From Hyaloscypha bicolor E (lineage: Eukaryota; Ascomycota; Leotiomycetes; Helotiales; Hyaloscyphaceae): a stretch of DNA of 64,000 nucleotides. This document shows positions 1-12,059 of this stretch, in pieces (position 1 is the first letter of the stretch; each line of letters starts with the position of its first letter). The position numbers and the translations under genes are program-made. A model generated the notes under the pieces. That model worked only from the letters and a program-made list of their open reading frames with translations, did no database searches and was not told where the DNA came from. The stretch lies in assembly GCF_002865645.1 (NCBI RefSeq), contig NW_020194659.1, positions 190,688 to 254,687 on the forward strand, given 5' to 3'.

Positions 1-3000
1 AAATTATTAATACGAATCTAGTTATAACTTCGGAGCCTATAATAACTATTTTAAATCCCGTAATTATAATAATTATATCTCGAAATTATATTTTATATAT
101 AAGAAGCCCGAATACTATTTATAGAAATAAGAGGCTAAAAAGGCTTAATTTAGAAATAGAAATATTTATTAGTTTAGATCCCAAAATACCCGTAACTTTA
201 ATAAATGCTTTAGTAATACTTATATATAATATATTACTAAAGCTAAAAATAAAAAAAGTAATAAGAATAATAAAAATAAAAATAAAATAGTAAATAATAC
301 TTTTAAGGCTTTATTAATAGAAATAAATAAAGAAAAGAAATACTATTTAGATTTCTATTTTATTTTAGTTAAGAGCTTTTTAGCTACTTTTACTACTTCT
401 ATTTTACTAATAACTATAACTAATATTCTTATAAATAACCTTATTTTCTTTTTTCTTATATATTAGATAATAAGTAAAAATTATATATTAGAACCTATTA
501 AATCCTTAATAAAACACGCCTAGACTTTTATAATTAATAATATATTAAAATATAATACTTACTACTTTTATAGAATTATAATTAATACCGGAATCTCTAA
601 ATACTTAATTACTAGTTCTGACTAATTCCAAGCTTTCTAGTAAACTAATAATAGTATTAAACTTAATAAAACTACTAAAGATTAACTTAATATCTAGTTT
701 AGTATTAGATTTATATTTTTTATTAGATCTATAATAATAAATATACTAATTAGATAAGTATAATTCTATATTATATTTTTAAAGGCTTTATTTTTATTTA
801 GTTTAGCTAATATAAACAAGCTAGGAATTTATTTTAATAATCTTATTAATTATCTTATTACTTTTACTAGAAACTATATATTTATAATATAATATTTTGA
901 ATATTCTTTCTTGCTTTAAAATATTATACTATAAGGCTTTATTTCCGAAACTTTTATTTATAATTCCTGCTTTCTTATAAAAGTCAAATTATAATATTTA
1001 TATTATTATTTTAGTTATTTATTTATTAGTAAACTCCGAAATATACTAGAATAAAGAGGCTATAATATTAATATAAAAGCCCTTAAATATCTTATAAAGT
1101 ATTATAAGTAATACTAGAAATATAACTAATTATTTAAATAATTTAAATTTAATCTAAGAAATAATATTAGCTTTAATTACTTTATTATTATTAATATTTT
1201 CTATATTTCTAATAAACCTATATTTTATATTATTAATAAAAGTACTCGATATTAAGCTAGCTAATAGCTCTAGAATATTAATATAATATATATCTAAAAT
1301 ATATTTAAGTAATACTAAATTAATAATTATTTAGGCTCTTCTAATTAGATTATAGTAAATATTAGAAAGTAGTTTACTAATAAAAAGTTTGCTTAATTTG
1401 CAAATATTATAGAAATTAAGGTTAAGATTATTTTTATAAAAACTTATAACTTTATTAGAATTATAAAATACTATTATAGCCTAATCTAATATATTTATTT
1501 TATTATTATAGCTAAAGTTAACGAAATTAATAAGAATACTATACTCTAAATAGCTTTTAAGGCTATTAATAACTTTATAAGATCTAATAGTATTATTTTA
1601 ATTCTTTTAGTTTATAGTATTTTATTTTAAATAATTAAATATAATACTTTATTATTTATTATATTATAATAATTAGTAATACTTAAAAAAAATAGTAGAA
1701 ATTCAGAAGCTTTAAGCTAAATATTAAATTATAAATACTTTTAATACTCGAAATAGTTCTAGTATTATTAATATTTATAAACTATTTCTAAATTCGAATA
1801 TTCTTATTTAGTATAAAGGAAATACTAGTTAATCTAGTAACTAAGATAAATTATATAAGCTAGTAGCTATTAATAAAAAGAACTATATATTAGCTTTACT
1901 ATATAGTAATATTATCTTTTATTTAACCTTTATAAAGCTTTTTTATATAGGAGATATTAAGATTATTACTAATAGCTCTAAACTTAAATCTATTTCCGAA
2001 TCTAATAATAAGACTAAAAGTAATATAAATATAATTCCTCTTATTATTCCTATTATTTTACTAAAGTATAATAGAAAATACCTTTATAAAACCCCGGATA
2101 TTATAGTATTTCTATAGGATAATAAACTATACGAGAATTTCTATTAAGTTAAAATTACTAGTTTTCTAGAAAATAATATATTTAAAGTTATTTCTAGATC
2201 TTAAATACTAAAAGAGATATATATCTTTAATTCCCGGTTTATTAATAAGATTAAGAATAAAGATATAGTAAAAGAACTTAAGAAATCAAAACTAGTTATT
2301 TAAGTCTATAATAATAGTAAGAAATATATAGTATTAATATAATTATCTACTATCTAATATATTAGCCAGAGAATTATTCTTAGTATTACTACTATAATAA
2401 TAAATATTACAGAATTATATTTATATAATATTAAGCAAATTTATATCTAATTAATAATCTTATTTAATTATAATTTCTATATTAACTTATTTTATAAGCT
2501 TACTAGAAAGCTAAATCTAAAAGAATAATTCTATTCTAAAGATTATAAAACTACTATATAATATATTAGAAGCTAGGAATTACTAGTTTAAGACTTATTA
2601 TTTTTATTATATTAATAAGCTTTCTATAAAATAGTCGGCTTATAATTCTTGCCTTTTCTATAATAAGTAATTCTTCGGAATTATTAATCTTTAAACTAAT
2701 AATTTTATAAAAATAAAGTAATTCAAGCTTTATAAGGCTAAGTTCTTAGCTAAGAAATATAAATCTCTTACTTTTAATTATAATCTCAAGTTTAATAGAA
2801 GTATTATTTATATAAATACTACTAGAATTACTCTTATATAGAAATATTAATATAAAAATCTCTAAACTATTTCTATAAAAAATACTATTACTATAAGAAA
2901 TAAAGATATTATTTATTAAAATCTCTTTATTAAAAACTAATATATTACCTAATATACTAGAGAAGTATATATTATATTAGTTTATTAACTAGAAGCTTTA

Positions 3001-3660
3001 TATAATCTATTAATTATTATTTAAGCTATTAAATCTTTAGAAACTAATACAAAGGCATTTAATAAGTATATTTAATAGTAAATTAAGAATACTACTAGAG
3101 AACTAAAATTTATAAAACTAGTAAAGAAGTTCTTATATTTAATTATTTTTATAAATACTTTATTTATAAATAATAGAAATCTCTTTTTCTAAATTAGATA
3201 TATTCTAGTTCTAGTAAATAGAACTAGATATACTAATATTATTTACTAGTTCTCTACTAAATATAAGAAAGTTACTAAAAGTATTCTAGCTTTAGAATTT
3301 TATAATATAACTTATAATTTTAATACAGATATTTTAATTAAATTTATAATTAATAAAATACTAGAAATAAAACTATTACTAGTTATTTATATGAATTTAA
3401 AGTTATTATATAAATACCTTATTAAATTAGGTATTACTCGAGAGAAATATCTAATAATTAATATAATATATCTTTATTAAATATATAAATAATAAGAGAT
3501 TATAGAAGTTAAATAAATAAAGAGAAAATTGAATTCTACTAACTCTATAATAAAATTAAAGCTATTAAGATACTCTCAAGTACCTTATTAATATAAATAC
3601 CATATAGTTAGATATAAAGAAATAAATTAAATATAAATAGAATAGGAAATAAATATATAA
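1..3660 (+). mobile_element. RIP-degraded Ty1/copia retrotransposon pol relic, 5' end outside the window
   Basis: The block is very AT-rich with no long open frame, but conceptual translation of the + strand still shows copia pol landmarks. At about 3170-3480 a copia RNase H-like region reads through with patterns such as YKKVTKSILALEFY and TREKYLIIN. Just downstream, near 3495-3555, a degraded K(W)IKGKxNxxxS motif corresponds to the family's W-I-x-G-x-x-N-P-A-D-S tail. Sequence at about 2750-3100 aligns by eye with the C-terminal part of copia reverse transcriptase. Many Trp, Gln and Arg codons have become stops through G-to-A and C-to-T changes, as expected from RIP. Gag and the 5' LTR lie outside the window or are no longer recognisable. 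The copia assignment is firm at the 3' end and inferred for the first 2.5 kb. Confidence 0.75.
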
Positions 3661-3689
3661 AATAAAAGAATATATATAGAGATTTTCTT

Positions 3690-4000
3690 AGTATCTAGTA
3701 TCTAGGTATCTAGTATCTGGATATCTAATATCTAATATCTAAATATCTAATATTAGGCCGGATTAGGAAATTAAGTATCTGAGTATCTAATACTAGGCCG
3801 AATTAGGAAATATAAATATATAAGATAAGAGAATATTATAGAAGGAAAAGTTATATATAAAAGGCTATAGTTTTTAATAAATAACTAAAACCTTAAAAGT
3901 AATATAGATATATAAAGTATTTGGGAAATCTAGTATTAGACCAGATTAGGAAATTTATATATAATTAGAAGAAAATATTATTTTCTGTTTTTCGAGTTTT
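3690..4000. repeat. Degenerate short tandem repeats (TATCTAG-type), possibly copia 3' LTR remnant
   Basis: Imperfect copies of a GTATCTA/ATATCTA heptamer cluster at about 3700-3800. A longer phrase, TAxTAGGCCGGATTAGGAAAT, recurs at about 3750, 3790 and 3930. It lies just after the copia pol relic, where a 3' LTR would be expected, but no TG..CA boundary can be defined. Confidence 0.45.
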
Positions 4001-4209
4001 TTAGAAAGTTTCTAGTATTAGTATAGCTATAGTTATTAATAGTTATATAATATAATTATATAATATAAAGATAACTAGAAATAATAGAATATAAGTAATA
4101 ATTATATAATTTTATATTATATTAGTAATTCAATTAGTAGCTAGCTTCTATTAGGCTTAATAGATTTAGGAATTATCACTTCTTTATATTATCATACGTT
4201 TGGACCACC

Positions 4210-5000
4210 CTTAAGCGGTTGGCTCCTGGGGCTTCCTGAAAAATACGGGTCACGTGAGGAATACCAGAATCTCTCCCTTCTAGGGAATCGCGCATCGGAA
4301 TGCGATTACGTTCAAATCCTTAGGGCTCAGCTTAGGATAAGAGAGGAGAAGCTCAAGTACCTTTCTCTATATTTTAGTGATTCTGGAATGCAAGGGGCTT
4401 TTATTACGATTTTTTATAATACTCGGGAGGAGTGGGATGAGGGGAATTCTTAAGGCTCTCGCTAGCTCTCGGGGCTCCCTAAAAATACAGGTTACGTAAG
4501 GAATACCAGAATCGCCCCCTTCTAGGAAATCGCGTATCGGAACGCGATTACGTCCAAATCCTTAGAATGTAGCTAGGGATTAGAGAGGAGAAGCTCAAGT
4601 ACCTTTCTCTCTATTTTAGTGGTTGTAACGGCAGGAACAGAGCAATGGAACGAGGCTCAAAGATTAATGATTTCCTATGTCTTGAGAATTTAAAGCTAAG
4701 GAGGACAGGAGTGAGGTGTGGCAGTGGATAAGTAGGTATGGCCAAGACCACTGAAACGCCAAGCTTTGGAAGCGAGCTTGGTTTGAACCATAGCTTGGAA
4801 CCTTAGCTAAAACCAATCCCTTTGGCTAAAACTACGTCCGTATTAACCATATAACACCAGCCATTATAGTAGTTCTGGAATGCGAGGGGCTTTTATTACG
4901 ATTTTTTAATACTCGGGAGAGGTGGGATAAGGGGAATTCTTAAGCTCTTGCTAGCTCTCAGGATTTTCTAAAAAATACAGGTTATGTAATAAATATTAAA
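4210..5000. repeat. About 242-bp tandem repeat, 2.2 copies
   Basis: The phrase G-G-(C/A)-T-x5-AAAATAC(G/A)GGTxACGT recurs at about 4235, 4477 and 4967. TTCTGGAATGC(A/G)AGGGGC recurs at about 4382 and 4871, and GAGAGGAGAAGCTCAAGTAC recurs in copies 1 and 2. After a 245-bp insertion in copy 2 and its 5-bp target duplication are removed, the spacing between copies is about 242 bp each time. Copy 3 is cut off at about 5000 and is strongly AT-mutated. Most differences between copies are transitions. I see no coding potential; the origin (satellite or LTR-derived) is unknown. Confidence 0.7.
4624..4868. mobile_element. Nested 245-bp solo LTR with 5-bp target duplication
   Basis: The insert begins TGTAACGGC and ends GCCATTATA, the transition-mutated mirror of the expected GCCGTTACA. 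It is flanked by GTGGT (4619-4623) and GTAGT (4869-4873), a 5-bp target duplication differing by one G-to-A. The uninterrupted tandem copy (4370-4390) shows the empty site, AGTGATTCTGG. No internal retroelement sequence is present, so this is a solo LTR or a short LTR-like element. Confidence 0.75.
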
Positions 5001-5029
5001 ACTTTCATATACCGTAATCCTAATACCTA

Positions 5030-5560
5030 GCGAGCTTAAGGGAAGTTCTACGGATATAAGAGAGAGCTTTATAAATAAGAATAAGGCTATAAGAATTTAT
5101 ATAAGAAAAGAAAAAGCTTTATAGACTTATAAGATAGTTTAAGAAAAATTATAAAAGAGAGAAAAAGCTTTATAAAAATAAGTAAGACTTAAAAGGGCTT
5201 ATAAGAAGGCTTTATAGGTATAAATAAGGGCTAAAAGAAAGCTATAAATAAGAATATAAGTAATAAGAAACTTATATAGGTAAGTAAGGCTTAAAGAACT
5301 TATAAAAAGAAAAGAGCTTTATAAATAAAAGTAAGAGCTATAATAGTTTATAAAAAAAACTTTATAAGTATAATTAAAATTTAAAAGAACTTATAGAAAG
5401 AAAAAGAAAGCTTTATATATATAAATAAAACTATAAGAATTTATTAAAAAAATTAAAAAAAAATTTATATAAATAAATAAAAGCTATAATAATTTATAAA
5501 GAAAAGTAATAAGTTTTATAAATACAAATAAGATATAAAAAAGAATATAAAAAAATTAAA
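5030..5560. repeat. Purine-rich degenerate repeats (GCTTTATAAA / TATAAGAA)
   Basis: Irregular copies of phrases like AAAAGCTTTATAAATAAG and GCTATAAGAATTTATAA follow one another for about 500 bp with strong purine bias on the + strand. There is no reading frame. It appears to be decayed tandem-repeat DNA. Confidence 0.55.
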
Positions 5561-7430
5561 AGTTAAGAAAGCTTTATATAAATAATAATATTTCTTTTAT
5601 AATAAAAAGATTTTTTATAAATTTTAATTAATTTTTTTATATAATTTATATTAGAAATAAAAATAAAAATGAACTAAATTTAATATTAAATAAAAGTTTA
5701 TAAATATAATATAATTATAATATATTTCAATTTTTAAGAAAAGAAAAATATATATAATTAGCCTATAGTTATTATATAATAATATTAAGAATTTAAAGAA
5801 ATTATTTAAGAAATTATAAAATTAATTATTTAAAAATATAATATATAATATAAGAAATATAAATAAATATAAGAAATATAAGAAATATAAGAAATATAAG
5901 AAATATAAGAAATATAAGAAATTATAAGAAAATATAAGAAATATAAGAAATATAAGAAATATAAGAAATATAAGAAATATAAGAAATATATTTAATAATA
6001 TTTTTTTAAAAAGCTCTTTTAATTAAAGTCTTTTAAAATTATTATATAAAAATTATATTTAATATTTAAAGACTATTTTTAAAATAAATTTATATTAAAG
6101 AAAACTTATATTAAATAAATATTATTAACTTTTAATAATAATTTATTTTAAAAATTTATAAATAACTTAAAATATTAAAAGATTTATTAAAATATACTTT
6201 TATATTTAAAGAAAAGTAAAGAAAAATATTATTTAATATTAATAAATTTCTTTATATAATATTTATTAATAAAAGAATTTATTAAAATAAATAAAAATAT
6301 TATATAAAACTTAAAAACTTTTATTATTTTATAATTTATATATATTTAAATTAATTTTTTAAACTTATTTATTATTATTTTTATTTAAAGTACTTATATT
6401 ATAAAATTTTATTTTATTAGACTTATATTATTAAGATTTAATAATTATAAATTTTAATATATAAGATATTTTTTATATATTTTAAATTTAGATTTATTAT
6501 AATTTTTATTCTATTAAATTTAATATTTAAAAGAATTATATTAATATTATATATTTAATTAAAATATAAATTAAAAAAATATTTTATATAAAAAAAATAT
6601 AAGAGAAAAGAAAAAGATAAGAAAGCTTTATAAAAATAATAATATTTTTTATTATAATAAAAAGGCTTTTTATAAATTTTAATTAAGTTTTTTATATAAT
6701 TAATATTAGAAATAAAAAATAAAAAAATAAATTAAACTAAATATATAAAATAAAAGTTTATAAATATATAAATAATAAAATATATAATTAATAATTTTAA
6801 TAATTTAAAGAACTTATATTAAGTTTAAAGTTTAAAAATTATAAAATTATTTATTTAAAAATATAATATAATATAAAAAGAGTTTTATAAATTAAATTAA
6901 TAAAAGAAAGTTTATTATAACTTAATAAGATAATATAAGAAATTAAATTCTTTTATTAGAAGTAAATTATATTAAATTAAATTTTATTAATTTATAAAAA
7001 TATTAAAATCCTTATTAAAATAATTCTCAAATTAAGTAATATATTTTTAAATATTTTAATTTAAGAAAAATTTTAAAAATAATTTATATTTTTAATATAT
7101 TTAATAATATAAAGTTTTTAAAGAGCTTTTTTAATTAAAATCTTTTATATATATAGAATTTTTATTTTATATTTAAAGACTTTTTTTTAAAAATAATCTT
7201 ATATAAATATTTTATATTAAGAAAAATATTAAAAGATTTATTAAAATATATTTTTATATTTAATATTAATAAATTACTTTTATTAAAACCTTTCTTTATA
7301 TAATACTTATTAATAAAAGAATTTTAAAAAGAAATTAAAATTAAAAACAAAGATTTATTAAAATAAATAAAAATATTATATAAAGCTTAATAAACATTTA
7401 CTTTTTTTTAAATAATTTATATATATTAAT
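5560..7430. repeat. Pair of about 0.9-kb degenerate direct duplicates in extremely AT-rich DNA
   Basis: Sequence from about 5565 (AAGTTAAGAAAGCTTTATA, then ATAATAAAAAGATTTTTTAT) matches sequence from about 6612 (AGATAAGAAAGCTTTATAA, then ATAATAAAAAGGCTTTTTAT) in the same order, at an offset of about 1.05 kb. The match can be followed through a shared AGAGCTTTTTTAATTAAA-type phrase. The two differ by many small indels and transitions. Base composition is almost pure A/T with no coding potential. The stretch from 7430 to 7585 is similar AT-rich filler. Confidence 0.6.
5851..5991. repeat. 9-bp minisatellite (ATAAGAAAT)n
   Basis: About 14 near-perfect copies of ATAAGAAAT lie head to tail, with one variant unit near 5920 (AAATTATAAGAAA). 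The array sits inside the first of the two AT-rich duplicates and is missing from the second, so it expanded after the duplication or was lost from one copy. Confidence 0.9.
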
Positions 7431-7585
7431 TTTAAATCTTAGTTATTAAAATATAAATTAAGAGAATAGTTTTAGCTTATTTATAAATAATTTTATATAT
7501 TTATAAGCTATTTTCTTCTTATATAATTTATAAAGAGTTTATAAAGGGTTTATTACTAAGAAGTATTATTTAGAGTTACTCGAGA

Positions 7586-7669
7586 CGAGTTTAGGGCAAA
7601 ATTATTACTAGCCCCGAAGCTTGTATAGGGCCGCTAGTAATAATTTTAGTAAAGCGGCCCTAAACTCGT
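7586..7669. repeat. Imperfect inverted repeat (cruciform-capable)
   Basis: The left arm reads ACGAGTTTAGGGC then AAAATTATTACTAGC. The right arm is its reverse complement with about ten extra bases (CGCTTTACT region) in the middle. It sits at the truncated 3' end of the gypsy family B relic, at a junction between two degraded blocks. It contains no coding sequence. Confidence 0.7.
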
Positions 7670-10600
7670 ATAGCTTATTATAAAGTATAAATAATAAAGT
7701 ATTTTTATCTATATCTACTATAAAGTCTGGCTTTCTTAATAGCCTATTAGTAGGGTTATTATACTCTAGCCAGTATTCTAAAACGAAATTAAAAATAGCT
7801 AGCTTTTCTACTTATCTTATCTATTAACTATTTAGTTTTCTTTTAGTTATAAAGTATTTCAAGTTATTATAATCTATCTTAATAATAATAGTATACCGGA
7901 TATATATTAGGTAATATTACTAAGTATAGAATACTAGAATAATAGCCAAAAGCTCAGAATTATATATTTTATATTTATTCTTAATTATAGTTATCTTTTT
8001 TAAATAAAAGATAATAGGATACTACCTGGCTTCTATTTCTTTACTAAAGAGCTAGGAAATTATACTTATAATTATAAATCCTAAAGTATCTGTTTCTATA
8101 TAAATCTTTAAAGCTAAATTAAAATAATAAAGAATTAATACTATTATAAATATAATTTATAGCTTCTTAAAAGCCTTATCTATTTTATCTATTTAGCTAA
8201 AATAATATTATAGATTTCTACTAGTTTTTAATAAATTAATTAATTCTTTTATTACCCTGAAATATCTATAAATAAACCTCTAGTAAAAGTTAGTAAAACC
8301 CAGGAATATTTGGATTTCTCAAATATTATTCTTTAGGGCCAGCTATTCCCTAATAGCTATAACTCTACTAGCTTCTATTTCTATACTATCTGAACTAATT
8401 ATAAATTCTAGGAACTCTATTCTTTTTATATTAAACTCGTATTTTACTAAGTTTATAAAAAGCTAGTATTATTATAGTTACTTGAATATATATTAGACTA
8501 TTACTATATATTATTCTGGGTTCTTTAAATAAATTAGAATATTATCTAGATAAACTATATAGATAATATTTATAAGACCTACTAGTATATAATTAATATA
8601 TATCTGAAATATTACTAGAATATTAGATAGTTTAAAGAATATAATATAATACTTAAAATATCTATAATATATTCGGAATACTATTTTCTATTTATTATTC
8701 TTTTATATTTATAACTAATAGTAAACATTTTTCAAGTCTAGCTTTATATATATTTTCGCTTTATAAAGCCTATTTATAGTCTTATTAATAAATAATAATA
8801 GTATTCGGTTCTTAATAGTAATTCTATTTAGACTCCGGTAATTAATATATAGATATAGGCCGCCTTCTTTCTTTAGAATAAATATAATTAAAATATTAGC
8901 TAGACTAGTAAAATAACGGATTTATTTTTTCTCTAGGCTAGTATTAAGATATTTCTAAAAGACTTTAAGCTTCTTTTCTAATAAAACATATATAGGACTA
9001 TATAGTAGTTAGGATTCTGGTTCCAGATTTATATAATACTCTATTATATAATAGTCGGATAATATATCTATAGCCTCTATAGAGAATATTTAGAAAAGGT
9101 CCTAATACCTTTTGGGAAGTATAACTATTCTATTAGTAATAATAGTAGTAATTCTTTAGCTATTTATTATAGGATAAGTAGTTAATAAAAAAACATATAT
9201 CTTATATTTTATTATTTTAGTAAACTTTCTAGTATTTAGAATTTTAATCTTCTATAATTAAATCTAGTATCTTTATATTATTTCCCTAAAGGAAATTAGA
9301 GAATTAATTTAATAAAGCTATAGGAATCCAAATATTATATTAATATAATTTAGATTAAAATTATATAATATAAAGTATATATTAGCCTCTTTTTAGTTCC
9401 CTAGTATATCTTTAATAGTAATCCCAAGAATATAATCTCTATATAAATGAATTCTCCTTTTCTCTAGTAAGAATAAGGGAATTACCTTTAATATTAATAG
9501 AATACCTATATTTAAAGCTAATTTCCTCTTTATATAATTAGCCTTTATATTCGAGTCTACTAATACTCTAACCTTTTATTTATCTTTCCTTATCTTAATA
9601 ATAATTTTAATTATTATTTTCGTTTTAGGAGCCTTACTTTTTATAATATAAATAAGTATAATTATTATAGGGTATATCTATTTCCCGGCTTCTTTAGTTC
9701 TAGATACTTATATATTTTATAACTAGACTTATTATAGTTATAGTAAGTCGGTTTCCTTTAATTAGAATAAGTAATAATATAGTAACTTTTCTTTTAGTAA
9801 ATAAAGCAAATTATATCTGGTTTTATAAATTCTAATATAGGTATTATATTAGACTTTATTACTATATTTTTACTATTCCGGTTTTATAAATCTTATAATA
9901 GAAATATACTTCTCTTTTATTTCCCTTTATTATCTCTTTTTTCTTTTCTTTTACTATTCTATTAGCTTATTATTATATTCCCGTTAAATAAATAGGTTTA
10001 AATTATTCTTAACTCTTATAGTAATAAAAATAAGCTTCTCTTTTTTTTATAAAGTATTTCCTTAATAATTAATCTTATTTCGGATCTCTTGCCTTAAGCT
10101 ATTAAATAAGTTATTCTGCTTTTATAATAAACCTATATATCCTAAGTTATTTAATAGACTATCTAAATAAGATATAAAGCTTTAGATATTCTAGCCTGGC
10201 TATTATTTAATATTCTTGAACTTAATAAGGATATTATTACTATAATTTTCCGGATTTAAGATAGAATTCTTTATAAATTTAATAAAGGTCTCCTAATTCA
10301 TAATATTAATATCTACTAATTACTTCCTATATTTCTAGATATCCCTGGCTATATCCTCAAAATAGGAAGTATAATATATAACCTTTATTATATTAGTAGC
10401 CTAGATAATTCTATTATCTTTATACTATTTTAACTCTATATAATAAAAGAAATCCTGGGCTTCTTTAATACTCTTTCCCCGGTAAGTAGGTAGTTCTCGG
10501 GTTTTTAGAGCTCTCCGAACTAAGGATATTACCGGGAATATAACGGGTTTTATACCGGATATCCAAATATCTTTAAGATAATAGATCTAAGCTTCTAGTT

Positions 10601-11201
10601 CCTCTAGATCTTCTCTCTATTATATTTCTATTTCTAACTTAGTAATATAATAGCGAGCCGCCGCTAATTTCTCTATTATTATTATCCTATCTACTAGTTC
10701 TGGGGGTATCTGAATTCCACTTCCTTCTCCTAATTAGGCAGTACGAAAAGTACTTGACTAGGCGCTCCCCTAGGTACCCGGCTAGATTACTCCAGCGGTA
10801 GTAGAGGCGCTTCTTCTAGTTAATACTCTAGCTATTAATAGTTTCGTCTATTAATAGCTTGACTACCTCGTAATAAACTACTTCCCGAAGGTTGGATTAA
10901 TTAGAATATAAGGTATATAATAGCAGGGTAATATATAAGTAGTTAAGGTAAGTAAGCTATAGAGTAATACTTGCAAGTATAACTAATTCCAAGAATTAAT
11001 TCTAATAAAAGACTAATTAATGCCCCTTTTCTAAAGCTAGGAGCGTCTCTCTTTATGTTCCCTAGTACTTAGCCAAGCCTGCAAAGCACTTTACTTAACT
11101 GGGAAATACGATCTCATATAATTCATATAATTCCGATTACCCGTATAATTCCGATTGCAAGCTTTACCTAAAATAGGAAACTAGATCTATAATATCTGAC
11201 A
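7670..11201 (-). mobile_element. RIP-degraded Ty3/gypsy element (family B), truncated before integrase
   Basis: Read on the - strand from right to left: a 342-bp LTR (10860-11201), a gag-like region (about 9.9-10.8 kb), then pol. The aspartic protease motif survives as VRVLVDSN (about 9541-9573; the family usually has D-S-G). Reverse transcriptase shows AKIYIKLDLKN (about 8720-8760) and the catalytic box as YIVYLDNILIY (about 8530-8570), where the second catalytic Asp has become Asn by a G-to-A change. The RNase H and connection region ends with NPTNRLLRKPDF (about 7700-7760). Similarity stops at about 7670, so integrase and the 3' LTR are missing. Stops caused by transitions occur throughout, so the copy cannot be functional. 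Confidence 0.85.
10860..11201 (-). repeat. 5' LTR of gypsy family B
   Basis: On the - strand the block starts TGTCAGATATTATAGATC and ends GAGGTAGTCA, a TG..CA frame of 342 bp immediately upstream of the gag region. No second copy exists in the window, so the boundaries rest on the TG..CA ends and on the abrupt change into unrelated family A sequence at 11202. Confidence 0.6.
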
Positions 11202-11802
11202 CCTATCTATATATTATTACATATGCCTATTACACCTATTTTATAGCTTAAATAATAGTAACTTGAGTATTAATCTCGATATTTTAATTATTACCGGGAT
11301 TATTTCCGTTATTATTACTAGCTCTCGGAGGCTCCTAAAGGGCCCTATTAAAAGTATTAAATAAGCCTTTGCTATTACTTATATTAGGGTTAATCTAGTT
11401 AATTTTCTTTATAGAAATAGCTTTAGTAAAAGATTATATATTTTACAGATTCCGAGATATAATTACTTATTAAACTACCTTCTTTAAAAATAAAGAGATT
11501 AGCTTATAAGGTATTTATTAGTAGGTAATAAGATAATAGAATAAATTAGTAAATTATAAAACTATAGTATTAAATTTAGTATAGAACTAATCTCTATTTC
11601 TTCTATAAGGTTTAGAAAAGCCTTTTCTAAATAAAAGGCCCCGATAATATATATATAATTAGTAATTTATAAGCCTAATACTTATAATATAAATAGTAGT
11701 TAGTTATAATATTAAAGGGCTATTAATCTCTCTAATTAATACCCGCAATATCCGAGGTTCGTTATATGTCCTTAAGTCACGTGCGACCCTGCATACATTA
11801 CA
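11202..11802 (-). mobile_element. 5' fragment of gypsy family A (leader plus 291-bp LTR at 11512-11802)
   Basis: From about 11238 rightwards the sequence matches 25730-26290 almost base for base apart from transitions, covering about 270 bp of leader and a whole LTR. The LTR runs from TA(G)TTTATTAG at 11512 to CATTACA at 11802, 291 bp, the same length as the LTRs at 18528-18818 and 25999-26290. The rest of this copy is absent and is replaced by family B on its left. The element therefore broke here, or family B inserted into it. Confidence 0.8.
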
Positions 11803-12059
11803 AATACTATATAAGATTAGTTATTACTTAACTAGTTTTACTTATTAGACTAGCATTTTAATTATTTTAACTAGTACTTTTTTTCTTTTACTCTAATATA
11901 GTTTTCACTTTTTAACCCCCCCCCACTCCCCTCCAAAAAATGAGGGGTTTTAGAGCTAGTTCCGCATACATCTCTAGCTATAGCTCGCTTCCTCTCCTCT
12001 CACTAAAAGCATTCAATGCCCAGATCATCCCTCACCCGCTAGTTGCCTACTAACCAAAC
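11803..12059. other. Intergenic transition from AT-rich to balanced composition
   Basis: The sequence changes here from RIP-type AT-rich DNA to mixed composition. It includes a C-run near 11925 and a short CCCCTCCAAAAAATGAGGGG inverted repeat. No gene is recognisable. Confidence 0.6.

Noticed and set aside
4280..4325. tRNA-like B-box phrase GTTCAAATCC, repeated in the next tandem copy
   Set aside because: No cloverleaf or A box at the right distance; part of the 242-bp repeat.
5851..5991. Possible CRISPR-like array
   Set aside because: Units are contiguous 9-bp copies with no spacers; it is a minisatellite in a eukaryotic genome.
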